Source of the DNA: Comamonas piscis
GTDB taxonomy: Bacteria; Pseudomonadota; Gammaproteobacteria; Burkholderiales; Burkholderiaceae_C
Direction of reading: 5' to 3'
NCBI RefSeq assembly: GCF_014109725.1
Contig: NZ_CP058554.1
Span: 1,550,001-1,614,000, forward strand
DNA: 64,000 bases
Shown piece by piece: positions 50,285-59,222 of this stretch. The first letter of the stretch is position 1, and each line of letters starts with the position of its first letter. A program made the translations under genes and the position numbers. The notes beneath the pieces were generated by a model. It was not told where the DNA came from. It did no database searches and saw only the letters and a list, made by a program, of their open reading frames with translations.

Positions 50285-51340
50285 ATGAAGATTGAAGCAA
50301 TAGACCTTTTTTGCGGAGCGGGGGGATTGACCCGCGGATTGCTGGATGCCGGTGTTTCTGTTAAAGCGGGTTTCGATATAGAAGAATCTTGCCGATATGC
50401 ATATGAAGCGAATAATAAAGGAGCTCAGTTTTTCGCAAAAAGTGTTGGAGATGTGACAGCTGAAGAATTGACAAATATATGGTCTTCAGCAGGAAAGTCA
50501 ATTAGATTGTTAGCAGGATGTGCACCTTGTCAGCCTTTTTCCACTGCTGCTAATACGGCTCCCATAAAGAAAAATAGTAAGGAAGATCCAAGATACTTTC
50601 TTTTAAATGAGTTTTCTCGCCTCATACGAGAAACGCAACCTGAATTGGTAACGATGGAAAATGTTCCAAAGGTACTGCTTCACAAGCCATTTCTTGATTT
50701 TGTGGAAGTTTTGAAATGCCAAGGATATTCAGTGTCGTATCGTGTGATTTCCTGTGAGAAGATAGGGGTTGCCCAAACAAGGAAGCGTTTAGTACTATTG
50801 GCTTCTCGGATTGGTGAAGTAGACTCAGACTTATACAAGCTTGTTGATATTAAGGAGACTCTTAACGTTGGTGCTCTGCTAGATACGTTGGATCCAATTG
50901 AAGGAGGTGGTAGATCGGATAAAGATCTTATGCACTTTGCCCGGCGCTTAACACCTATTAATATACAGCGAATACGGGCTTCAAAGCCGGGGGGGAGTTG
51001 GACAGACTGGCCGGAAAGCTTGCGTGCTGAATGTCACAAGCGAGATTCAGGAGCTACCTACCCCAGTGTTTATTCTCGCCTTGATCCCTCAAAGCCTGCC
51101 CCAACGATAACTACACAATTCTACAATTACGGTGCCGGTCGATTCGGACATCCGACGCAAGATCGCGCACTAACCCCACGAGAGGCTGCATTAATTCAGT
51201 CCTTCCCCAAGGATTATCAGTTTGTGGAAGATAATAGTGTTGGTATGGACAGAATTGGGAAGATGATTGGGAACGCGGTCCCTCCAAAACTGGGTGAGGT
51301 GATTGGTAAAATGTTTTTGAGTCATGTGGCCAGTCATTAA
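50285..51340 (+). CDS. DNA (cytosine-5) methyltransferase, cargo gene
   Basis: A 351-residue C5-methyltransferase. Motif I is DLFCGAGGLTRG, motif IV PCQPFS with catalytic C82, motif VI ENV at 125-127, motif VIII QTRKRLV, and motif X GNAVPP near the C-terminus. The target-recognition domain is between VIII and IX (about 185-270). It is AT-rich relative to the prophage. It is followed 17 bases later by the ATPase/nuclease gene. No orphan repair (Vsr) gene is present. It probably protects self DNA in a paired restriction-type system. Confidence 0.9.
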   Translation: MKIEAIDLFCGAGGLTRGLLDAGVSVKAGFDIEESCRYAYEANNKGAQFFAKSVGDVTAEELTNIWSSAGKSIRLLAGCAPCQPFSTAANTAPIKKNSKEDPRYFLLNEFSRLIRETQPELVTMENVPKVLLHKPFLDFVEVLKCQGYSVSYRVISCEKIGVAQTRKRLVLLASRIGEVDSDLYKLVDIKETLNVGALLDTLDPIEGGGRSDKDLMHFARRLTPINIQRIRASKPGGSWTDWPESLRAECHKRDSGATYPSVYSRLDPSKPAPTITTQFYNYGAGRFGHPTQDRALTPREAALIQSFPKDYQFVEDNSVGMDRIGKMIGNAVPPKLGEVIGKMFLSHVASH

Positions 51341-51357
51341 TTAATTAAGGAGCTTAT

Positions 51358-53412
51358 ATGAGTGAGGGTGCTGCAATTATTAATAAACAACATGACTCTA
51401 TTGCGGTCGGGAATAAATACAATTTCGTTTTTAATGTTGATATTAATGTCATCAATCACCTAGGCGTTGGATTGTACAGTTCCACCCCTGCCGCGCTGAC
51501 TGAGCTCGTTGCTAACGCCTGGGACGCAGACGCTGAAAAGGTTACTATTAAAATTTCCCCGGATTCCAAATCTATCGTTATAGAAGATGATGGCCACGGT
51601 ATGGATGTGGAAGGGATTCGGAAAAAATTTCTAAGGGTGGGTTATTCTCGCCGCGATAATGGAGTCCGCACAAGTGAATCTGGTAACCGTCGGGTTATGG
51701 GGCGAAAAGGGATAGGCAAGCTTTCAATGTTTGCGTTGGCAGATCAAGTAAAAGTTACGTCTCAAAGAAGCGGTGGGGAAATTGTTTCGTTTGAGATAAA
51801 TGTCCCTGAACTGAAAAAAAGTATCGAAAAAGGGCAAAGTATTGAATTGAAGGAGGTTGAAGGAGTTCCTTTTGTAAAGGGACAGGGCACACGTATTGAG
51901 TTGCGAGATGTGCTCACTGGGTTAAAGACTACCGAGGCCTACCTAAGATTGAAACTAGCGCGCCGCTTTAGCGTGATAGATGGGAAACATAATTTTTCTA
52001 TCTTGCTCAATGGAGAGCATATTAAGAAAGAGGATCGAGGTTTTTATAATTATATTCAGTTTCTTTGGGCTTTTGATTCTGCCACAAAATCAGATATTGA
52101 GAATATATCTCCAAAAATTGCCTCTGTAAAAAATGAAAACACAGGCATGGATGAGAAATGTATTCAAACTTTAGATGGTGTATTTGATTACAATGGTATC
52201 CAGTTAAATGTTACTGGGTATATTGCGAGCGTGGAGGAACCGAAAAATCTTGGCGCGAAAGATGAGAGTGCAAATATGATTTCAATATTTGCAAACGGTC
52301 GTGTATTTGCAGAAGATGTGCTCGCTGAATTTAATAGTGCAAAATATTATAAAAATTACCTCGTTGGTGAAATTCATGCGGATTTCTTGGATGATGACGA
52401 GATAGATCGGGCCACTGCAAGTCGAGAAGCTATAAAAAAAGATGACCCAAAATTTCGAGAGCTATTAAATTTTCTGACTAAAAATCTATCTGATATTGGC
52501 GACGTTTGGGATGATTGGCGCATTGAGATGGGGTTGTCAAAGTCTATACCAGCTAATGCTGCAGTAGTGGAATGGCTAAGTACTTTGAAGGATGCTCGTG
52601 ATAGAAAGCTTGCTCATAAACTAGTCACATCTATACAAAACGCAAGCATTCATCCTGATGAGGAGAAAAACTCTAAAGCAAAGAAGTTTTTGTATCGAGG
52701 GGCAATTATTGCCTTTGAAAAATTAAAGCTAAAAAATCAATTGGAGAAATTGTCTGAGATTAGTGATGTGCTCAGCCCAGAGTTTTCGGCTGTTTTTTCT
52801 TCTTTAAGCGATATTGAAGAGGCTGCATATTCGGAGATTACAAAGCAAAGGTTGGAGATTATTCGAAAATTTAGAGATATTGCTAATGATGCAACTAAGC
52901 TAGAGAGAGTTGCTCAAGAGTACTTATTTAATAATCTTTGGCTTTTAGATCCGTCGTGGGACAGGATCAGTGGTACTGAGGAGATGGAGAAAACATTAAC
53001 ACGGGAACTCAAGGAGGTTGATGATTCATCCACTGGTGCGCGCTTAGATATTACATTTAGAAAAAATAGTGGAAGGCATATTGTTGTCGAGTTGAAGCGT
53101 CCGCGGAAGACAGATTTGAAGTCGATGGCTCTTTATGAGCAAGCGAGAAAATATAATATCGCGATTAATGCGTATTATAAAAAGCATTACTCTGGAGTTC
53201 CGGTTCCTCCGAAAGATATTTATCTGCTGGTATCACAGGTCCCTGCGGACTTTACTGATGATGATCTGGAATCCTACGCGAAGCAAAATGCGAAAATTAT
53301 CACATATGAGCAGTTGATAAATAATGCATTTAATGCTTATCAGGCTTATTTAGACGTTCATTCGAGCTTAAGCTCGGTTGAAGAGGTTTTCAGGAAAATA
53401 GATGCTTGTTAA
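51358..53412 (+). CDS. MORC-like GHKL ATPase with C-terminal PD-(D/E)XK-type nuclease motif
   Basis: A 684-residue protein. The GHKL ATPase is N-terminal: TELVANAWDADA (49-59) with the N-box, EDDGHGMD (76-83), and GRKGIGKLS (115-123), the MutL/HSP90/MORC ATP-lid signature. The middle (about 210-500) is a beta/alpha transducer and helical region. The end has D564 and, 13 residues on, E578-L-K580 (IVVELKRP), the PD-(D/E)XK spacing, then YEQARKYN and IYLLVSQVP. AT-rich like dcm, with an AAGGAG ribosome site. MORC-type ATPases in R-M operons are known from computational studies. Nuclease activity is inferred from the motif only. Confidence 0.82.
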   Translation: MSEGAAIINKQHDSIAVGNKYNFVFNVDINVINHLGVGLYSSTPAALTELVANAWDADAEKVTIKISPDSKSIVIEDDGHGMDVEGIRKKFLRVGYSRRDNGVRTSESGNRRVMGRKGIGKLSMFALADQVKVTSQRSGGEIVSFEINVPELKKSIEKGQSIELKEVEGVPFVKGQGTRIELRDVLTGLKTTEAYLRLKLARRFSVIDGKHNFSILLNGEHIKKEDRGFYNYIQFLWAFDSATKSDIENISPKIASVKNENTGMDEKCIQTLDGVFDYNGIQLNVTGYIASVEEPKNLGAKDESANMISIFANGRVFAEDVLAEFNSAKYYKNYLVGEIHADFLDDDEIDRATASREAIKKDDPKFRELLNFLTKNLSDIGDVWDDWRIEMGLSKSIPANAAVVEWLSTLKDARDRKLAHKLVTSIQNASIHPDEEKNSKAKKFLYRGAIIAFEKLKLKNQLEKLSEISDVLSPEFSAVFSSLSDIEEAAYSEITKQRLEIIRKFRDIANDATKLERVAQEYLFNNLWLLDPSWDRISGTEEMEKTLTRELKEVDDSSTGARLDITFRKNSGRHIVVELKRPRKTDLKSMALYEQARKYNIAINAYYKKHYSGVPVPPKDIYLLVSQVPADFTDDDLESYAKQNAKIITYEQLINNAFNAYQAYLDVHSSLSSVEEVFRKIDAC

Positions 53413-53415
53413 TGT

Positions 53416-53521
53416 TAGGGGTCTTCTGCATAGGGCTTGTTAGGCGTGATGGAACGTGCTGCACTGCGGGGCTCCCGAGCGACGTTTAAAACATAGCCCG
53501 GAGTTTTGCAGAGGACTCTTG
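53416..53521. repeat. Interspersed inverted-end repeat, copy D (short, diverged)
   Basis: About 106 bp with GGTCTTCTGCATAGGGCTTG at the left end and GGAGTTTTGCAGAGGACTC at the right; the core is eroded (CTCCCGAGCGACGTTTAA). It stands between the cargo and the prophage right end. The stretch from 53522 to 53764 holds no gene that I can support. Confidence 0.55.
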
Positions 53522-53764
53522 GTGCATTGAGCAACGATCAGGACTCATGCGCAATCTTTACTGCCGCTTCAACGCTGTAGTAGAGGCGACGTTGAAGGAG
53601 CTGAGAAGTTTCATCTCAACCTTCGAATAGAGTCCGCTCATCAAGTGGACGTTCCGGTATAGCGGATCGGTTCCTGTAGCCTCTTCACCTCCTTTGATTT
53701 GAGGTTTGATGGCTAGACCGACGAAGGAGGCTTAACCGCGCAAGCCTCACATTGAGGGAGTTTG

Positions 53765-53784
53765 GTGATACAAATTTGATACGG
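53765..53784. repeat. Right integrase-arm repeat candidate
   Basis: GTGATACAAATTTGATACGG is a 16/20 match to the left-end sequence at 36572-36591. It lies 22 bases inside the tRNA-like remnant, mirroring the arrangement at the left end, and marks the phage side of attR. Confidence 0.5.
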
Positions 53785-53805
53785 GAAATCAAATTCGCCT
53801 ATAGA

Positions 53806-53828
53806 TCTACCCCCTGAACTACGGAGAG
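53806..53828 (-). pseudogene. Displaced 5' half of a tRNA gene (attR)
   Basis: Read on the minus strand: CTCTCCGTAGTTCAGGGGGT and AGA, i.e. an acceptor strand able to pair with the tRNA-Arg 3' acceptor, TA at positions 8-9, and a D-arm start. It then loses homology. TACAAT (53841-53846, minus) stands about 12 bases upstream like a -10 box. It fits the original tRNA 5' end left by phage integration. Confidence 0.5.
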
Positions 53829-54044
53829 GGACAGCGGTGTATTGTAGAGGACTTGCCAGGCCCCACAGCCGATCTGCGCGCCACGGCGCCAGATGCCCGC
53901 GTTTTGACATGGCTGGGGAGTCTGCGTTCCGCGTGCCAGCAGCGGGGGCCCCCAGCAGTTTGCATGCCCCAATTCCACAGCATGTTCCCAGCCCCTCCTA
54001 TTCCAACCCTCGCATTCGCTGAACCCAAAGACAGCTGGCAACCC

Positions 54045-54716
54045 ATGGGTTCTCTCCAATCGCTTTACGTCCGAGGGAGCAACGAGCCAGAGCCTGAATC
54101 AGTCACCGAGGTCCAGGCCCTCAGCGGCTATGGGCTCGCGGGGGATCGGCATGCGTCGCGCTTGTCCCCCAGGCAGCTGTTGATTGCTGGAGACGATGCC
54201 TACCGGCGCTGGGGTTTGGCGGCAGGCGCACTTCGAGAGAATTTGCGGGTGGACTTCTCGACCAGCGGGCTGGCTTCGGGTGACTTGCTGCGGATTGGCA
54301 GCGATGTCGTCATCGGGATCATGTTCCTCTGCGAACCTTGTCGTCTGCTGGAGCGCAGGGCGCCGGGAATCGTTGCCAACATCGGGCGGGATCGAGGGAT
54401 GCTTGCCCGTGTTTTAAGAGGCGGAACCATCCGCAGCGGTGCAGAGATCGCCTTGTACCCTGCCATGGCGCCGGTGTTCAGCGACCGCTGGCAGGACCGC
54501 GTTATCCAGGTGGCCTGTGCTGTCCCAGAGGGCACCTGGATCAGCTACCGACAGCTGGCCGAAATGGCCGGTGTTCAAACCGCCTACTGCCGGGCCTTCC
54601 CCAAGGTGCTGTCCCAGTTGCCAGAGAGCGTTGCCGCAAGAGTGAGGAGTCAACGCAGTGCCTCGGGCGTGGTGCCGTGGTCTGGGGAGGGATTCTTTGG
54701 CATGGGCATGGATTGA
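54045..54716 (+). CDS. MOSC domain fused to an alkyltransferase-like winged helix
   Basis: A 223-residue fusion. The N-terminal MOSC part (about 1-145) has GLAGDRHASRLSPRQLLIAG, ENLRVDF, GDLLRIGSDVVI and the CEPC cysteines (the probable sulfur-carrier Cys), then GGTIRSGAEIAL. The C-terminal part (about 155-223) has VPEGTWISYRQLAEMAG, as in the winged helix of O6-alkylguanine alkyltransferases, but lacks the PCHR acceptor cysteine. ATG at 54045 is chosen because longer starts read through the prophage end. Sulfur-transfer or DNA-lesion binding are possible; none is proven. Confidence 0.75.
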   Translation: MGSLQSLYVRGSNEPEPESVTEVQALSGYGLAGDRHASRLSPRQLLIAGDDAYRRWGLAAGALRENLRVDFSTSGLASGDLLRIGSDVVIGIMFLCEPCRLLERRAPGIVANIGRDRGMLARVLRGGTIRSGAEIALYPAMAPVFSDRWQDRVIQVACAVPEGTWISYRQLAEMAGVQTAYCRAFPKVLSQLPESVAARVRSQRSASGVVPWSGEGFFGMGMD

Positions 54717-54752
54717 GCTTTGCAGCTCTCGACTCTGCGGAGCTTTGAATAA

Positions 54753-54788
54753 ACATGCCCCCGCCGTCTTACAACTGCGGGGGCATGT
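54753..54788. terminator. Hairpin between convergent genes
   Basis: A perfect 12-bp inverted repeat: ACATGCCCCCGC (54753-54764) and GCGGGGGCATGT (54777-54788). It lies between the MOSC gene (+) and tamB (-) and can serve both. T-runs are weak. Confidence 0.65.
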
Positions 54789-54822
54789 CTTTGGATGCTG
54801 CACGTGATTAGCAGTGGCTCAA

Positions 54823-57800
54823 TCAGTCATAGCGCAAGGTGTAGATCAGATCCAGAGCGCTGGTCGTACCGGCCGAGCCACGCAACTGGAGATTGCGGGT
54901 GAAGTCGTAGAAGATGTACAGCGCGCCCAGGGTGCCGGCCAGGCCAGCTTCATACGTGACGTACAGGTCTTGCGACAGGCGCTTGCCGACGGACAGGCTG
55001 GCGGAATCGCGGTCGGTGCCGCCAATGCCGATCTCGTCAAAGCCCAGGCTCTTGGCGATATTGCCGGTCACGCTTTCGCCGGAGCCACCGCTCAGCAACG
55101 CCAGTGCAGCCTGCTGTATCAGCGCGCTGCTGGCGCCGCCCTGGCCAGGATCACGGCCCATGACCACCCAGGAGATCTTTTCTGCATCGGGCATCTCGGG
55201 GTTGGAGTAGAGGCTGACCCGTGGCGCCTGTGCCGAGCCAGTCACCTGCACACCGGCCTTGACGGCGATGTTGGGGCGCAGTGCCAGAATATCGAGCGAG
55301 GGGTTGTTGTAGGGGCCGTTGAAGCGGATCAGGCCGGTCTCGACATTCAGCACCTGGCCCCAGGCGCGGTAGCGGCCTTCTTCGGTGCTGATGACACCAG
55401 TGATGCGTGGCATGCCCATGCCGGCGCCGCCGCTGCTTTGCACATTGAGTGCGCCAGTCAGCCGGGTGGTGATGCCATAGCCTTGCAGTGCAAAGTCTCG
55501 GCCCAGGTCCAGCTTCACGTTCAGGATCAGCGGCTTGGCCGGTGTCACCTGACCCGCAGGGGCATCGAGCTTGGCCTGCGCGGCCTTGGCTGCCTCTTCC
55601 TTGGCCTTCTCTGCGGCAGCTGCGCGGCTGGCCTTGGTGCTGACCACCACATCGCTGCCCAGCTTGGGCGATGAGGCATCGGCCAGCATGATGCTGGCGC
55701 GGTCCACCTGCAGATCACCGGTGATGCTGATCTGGCCTTGCTGCAACTGGCTGCGCACCTGGCCGGAGATGCTGACCTGGCGGTCGGCACGCACCAGCAC
55801 CTGCAGTGCCTTGGCCTGGGTGCGGATGTCCATGCGGATATCAGGTGCCGCACCGTTTTGCGGCATGGTCCAGTTGATGGTGCCGGTGGCATCCAACGTG
55901 CCGCCGCTGGTGGGCGCGGCCGTCAGGTTGCCGCTGTAGCCGGCGATACGGGCACGGCTGCCCTCGCCGCCATCAAAGTGCAGGCTTTGCAGCTCCAAGG
56001 TATTGCCATTGAGCTGTGCGCGCAGGCTGCCATTGCGCAGGTCCACGCCATCCAGTTGCGATTGGATGTGCATCTTGTCGGCGGTGATGGTGCCGCTCCA
56101 GCGCGGGTCTTGCAGGTTGCCCGCCAGCTGCACATCGGCGGCCAGGCTGCCGGCCACGCGCCAGCCCGGTGGCGCAAAGCTGGCCCAAATACCCAGATCG
56201 GGCATTTGTGCCTGTACTTTGCCCGTCAGTGGCGCATCGGGTGCCACGGTGGCGCCCAGGTAGTCCTTGCCTTCGTACTGCAGCGCTGTTTGCACTTCGG
56301 CCGTTAGCTGGCCGGCGTTGACCGAATCCCACTGCACGCGGCTGCGCACCTGGCGGTCTTGCACGGTCAGCTCCACCTTGGCAGTGCGGATGCGGGCGGT
56401 GATGGTCTGGCCCTCGGCCGAGAAGGCTTTGGCTACAGCGCCTTCTTTGCCGCTGGAGTGGAAGGTCACGTTCTTGGGCGCGCTGCCCTGGGTGTGCAGT
56501 TGCAGATCGCCGCTGGCGCGCTCGATCTCCAGCTTGGCATTGAGCCCGTTTTGCGTGTTCACGTCCCAGCGGCCTTGCACCACCAGGTCGGAGTCAAAGG
56601 GGCTGTGCTTTTGCGCTTGGCTGGGGTCGGGCTTTTGGAAAGCGCGAATCCAGCGCACAGGCAGGCCTTGCAGGCTGCCGGTGCTTTGCAACTGCACGGC
56701 CTTGTCTGCACCCTGGCTGAACTGCAGCGGGTTCCATTGCAAAGTGACGGTGCCTGGTTGCGGGCCGGTCAGTTGCAGCTGGCTGCTGCCGGTGCTGGCG
56801 CGCAGTGGCTGGTTGCCTGCCGGCAGCTGCAGTTTGAAATCGAGTGGCTGCTGCAGCTGCACCTGCCAAGGCTCCTTGTTGGGCGGCAGCGTGGCGCGGG
56901 CTTGCAACTTGCTCAGCGCACCGCTCCACTGCTTGGCGGCCGTGCTGTTGGCGGCCAGGCTCAGCTGGGCCGCCATCTGCTGCTCGCCATGCTGGGCTTG
57001 GGCTCGCAGATCGAGCTGCACTTTTTTAAGGTTGCCGACCAGCGCCAGCTCGGTATCGCGCAACTGCCACAGGTCGGCAGCATCGGCGCGGGTGCGCACG
57101 CTCAGTTGGGGCGTGGTGATTTTGGCATCCAGCGCAAAGGGCTGGCCACCGGAAGGTATGCCTTCCGGCAACTTGGCCAGCAAGCCGGCTTGCTGCAGCT
57201 GGCGCAGCGCATCGCCGTAGCCGCCGCTAAAGCGTAGCTTGGCATCCAGGCTACCCTGGGCCAGCAGGCCCTCGGGCAAGGTTTGCGCCATGCCGGGCAC
57301 CTTGCGCAGCCACTGCAGCAGTTGTTCGGCACTGCTCAGGCGCAGTGCCAGGTTGCCCTGTCCGCGCAGCGGTGCGGCCTGGGCTTTGGCGTCGATATTG
57401 GCGCCGGGCGCTTGGATAGACAGCTCGCCCGCGCCACTGCGCTGGTCGATATTGGCGCTGACCTGCTTGGCGCTGATGTGGGCTCCCAGCGCATCGATTT
57501 GCGCGGTTTGTAGCTGCAGCTCAGGGGCTTTCCACTGGCCCTTGGCGATGACGCGGTCGATCGGCAAGGTGGTACTGGCCGCGCTCGCCTTGGCGGGGGT
57601 GCGGCGGTCAGAGGTGATATTGGCGTCGAACACCAACGCCTCGTTTTGCGACTCGGCCGACAAAGTGCCGGACAGCGGCGCGCTGTCGATGCGGGTGTCG
57701 ACCAAGGCCGGGTTGATGGCGCGCAGCGCCGCCTGGATGCCGGCATGGTGGTCCGCCAAACGGTAGTGGCCTTGGGCGCTCAGGCGGCCGCTGCCCAGTT

Positions 57801-59220
57801 GCACCTCGCTGCCTTCCAGCACATCCACCCGCTGGCCGTCAAACAGCGCATGGGTCTGGATGGCACTGACGGGCAGATGCTGGTGGTTCAGCGGGCCGGG
57901 CAGGGCATTGCTGAGCTGGATCTGGATATCCAGCGGCACGGGCAGCAGGGCTGGGGGCTCTGCAGGGGGGGGAGCTGGAGTATCGGAAGCTGTTGTGGCT
58001 GCAGCGCTGGTAGCCATCGGGTCCACCGGCGTATCCAGCAGCGCGGGCGCAGGATGGGCGGCATGGGTGCTGCGCATCAGGTCGGGAGCAGCTTCGCTGA
58101 CGGCCAACTCGCCATTGAGCAAGGTGGTAGGCAAGCTGGGCAAAAAAGCAGCCAGGTTGACGCTTTGCAGTTGCGCCTGCGCGGGGCCCAGCGGCCAGGG
58201 GCGCCAGGGGTAGACGGTGGCCTCCACATTGGCCTGCATCGGGGTGGCACCGGCCAGCGCCTGGGCCGAGCGGGCGGCTTGTGCCTTGGCGGCTTTCTCT
58301 TGGGCCGATGGCGTTTTTGGGGTGGTCTTTTTGCGGGCGGCAGTGGGGGCTGGTGCCTCGGCCAAGGCGGGCTTGGGCGCTGCCGCTTCAAACTGCGGCT
58401 TGACCTGGGCCTGCACGCGCAAGGCGGCATCCAGGCCCGACAAGCTGCCGCTGACCTGCACACCGGCATCGGCCAGAATGGCGGGCAGGGTCTCGGTCGC
58501 GGGCTGGTCGAGCTGGGCTTTCAGGTCGGCATCGATGTGCATGGGTGCCAGCGCATCGACGTTGGCCTTGGCCTGCAAGCGGGCGTTAAAGGCCTCGACC
58601 TGGTCGATCTGCAGCTGGTGCTTGTCAGCGGCATACAGATAGTGGCCTTTGAGATTAGTGACGGTAATGGGCTGTGGTGCAGCCCAGATGATTTCATCGA
58701 CGGCGAAGGGCACCTCCAGCAGCTTCAAAGGCAGCGGCAGCTGTTCCAGAGGCTTGGTCGGCTCCTTGGGCTGCTCAATGCCGGACGGCGTGATGGTGAC
58801 TTTGACGATATGGATGGGCGCTAGGCGCAGCTCGCGGTCCAAAATCTTGTCCAGGCTCCAGCCGATGGTGGCTTGCTCCACCTGCACGCTGATAGCGGGG
58901 TTGCTCCACTGCAGCTGGCCGATGCTGCCGCCGCCGCGCAGGCTGCCGCTCACGTCTTGCGCTTGCAGCTGCATGTCCGCCGGCAAAAAGCGTTGGGCCA
59001 AGGTGATAGTGCGGGCGAGCGAATCGTTTTGACCAGTCCACCACCAGGCGCCACCAATCAGGGCGACCAGCAGCACAACAAGGGCGATAACTAGCCACAG
59101 CAGGTAGCGTGCGGCGCGCCGCAGACCACTGCGCTTTTTGGGGGACTGGGGGCCAGAGGGCGAGGAAGCCGGGGGCTGCGCCGCGCTGGCTGGGGGTGCA
59201 ATAGCGTTTGTATCTGCCAT
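54823..59220 (-). CDS. tamB: Translocation and assembly module protein TamB
   Basis: A 1465-residue inner-membrane protein that spans the periplasm. A short cytoplasmic start (Ala/Pro-rich) precedes one membrane helix (YLLWLVIALVVLLVALIGGAWWW). A very long beta-helical, Gln/Leu-rich AsmA-like body follows. The C-terminal DUF490 domain includes MPDAEKISWVVMGRDP and VTYEAGLAGTLGALYIFYDF. It acts with TamA and may carry phospholipids or assist insertion of beta-barrel proteins. It lies two bases after tamA. Confidence 0.93.
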   Translation of the reverse strand: MADTNAIAPPASAAQPPASSPSGPQSPKKRSGLRRAARYLLWLVIALVVLLVALIGGAWWWTGQNDSLARTITLAQRFLPADMQLQAQDVSGSLRGGGSIGQLQWSNPAISVQVEQATIGWSLDKILDRELRLAPIHIVKVTITPSGIEQPKEPTKPLEQLPLPLKLLEVPFAVDEIIWAAPQPITVTNLKGHYLYAADKHQLQIDQVEAFNARLQAKANVDALAPMHIDADLKAQLDQPATETLPAILADAGVQVSGSLSGLDAALRVQAQVKPQFEAAAPKPALAEAPAPTAARKKTTPKTPSAQEKAAKAQAARSAQALAGATPMQANVEATVYPWRPWPLGPAQAQLQSVNLAAFLPSLPTTLLNGELAVSEAAPDLMRSTHAAHPAPALLDTPVDPMATSAAATTASDTPAPPPAEPPALLPVPLDIQIQLSNALPGPLNHQHLPVSAIQTHALFDGQRVDVLEGSEVQLGSGRLSAQGHYRLADHHAGIQAALRAINPALVDTRIDSAPLSGTLSAESQNEALVFDANITSDRRTPAKASAASTTLPIDRVIAKGQWKAPELQLQTAQIDALGAHISAKQVSANIDQRSGAGELSIQAPGANIDAKAQAAPLRGQGNLALRLSSAEQLLQWLRKVPGMAQTLPEGLLAQGSLDAKLRFSGGYGDALRQLQQAGLLAKLPEGIPSGGQPFALDAKITTPQLSVRTRADAADLWQLRDTELALVGNLKKVQLDLRAQAQHGEQQMAAQLSLAANSTAAKQWSGALSKLQARATLPPNKEPWQVQLQQPLDFKLQLPAGNQPLRASTGSSQLQLTGPQPGTVTLQWNPLQFSQGADKAVQLQSTGSLQGLPVRWIRAFQKPDPSQAQKHSPFDSDLVVQGRWDVNTQNGLNAKLEIERASGDLQLHTQGSAPKNVTFHSSGKEGAVAKAFSAEGQTITARIRTAKVELTVQDRQVRSRVQWDSVNAGQLTAEVQTALQYEGKDYLGATVAPDAPLTGKVQAQMPDLGIWASFAPPGWRVAGSLAADVQLAGNLQDPRWSGTITADKMHIQSQLDGVDLRNGSLRAQLNGNTLELQSLHFDGGEGSRARIAGYSGNLTAAPTSGGTLDATGTINWTMPQNGAAPDIRMDIRTQAKALQVLVRADRQVSISGQVRSQLQQGQISITGDLQVDRASIMLADASSPKLGSDVVVSTKASRAAAAEKAKEEAAKAAQAKLDAPAGQVTPAKPLILNVKLDLGRDFALQGYGITTRLTGALNVQSSGGAGMGMPRITGVISTEEGRYRAWGQVLNVETGLIRFNGPYNNPSLDILALRPNIAVKAGVQVTGSAQAPRVSLYSNPEMPDAEKISWVVMGRDPGQGGASSALIQQAALALLSGGSGESVTGNIAKSLGFDEIGIGGTDRDSASLSVGKRLSQDLYVTYEAGLAGTLGALYIFYDFTRNLQLRGSAGTTSALDLIYTLRYD

Positions 59221-59222
59221 GT

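Larger units (their letters stand above)
36418..53828. mobile_element. Defective siphovirus-type prophage at tRNA-Arg(CCT)
   Basis: Bounded on the left by tRNA-Arg and the integrase, and on the right by a GTGATAC-type repeat and a tRNA 5'-half remnant. Order: int, AT-rich cargo gene, leftward early genes, TerL fragment, tape-measure fragment, distal tail genes, com-dam, lysis genes, then AT-rich dcm and ATPase/nuclease. Head, portal, connector and most tail genes are missing. Core limits within the tRNA D-arm are inferred. Confidence 0.8.

Noticed and set aside
53853..54044. Longer start for the MOSC fusion protein
   Set aside because: The extra 64 residues read through sequence next to the prophage end and have no MOSC homology.
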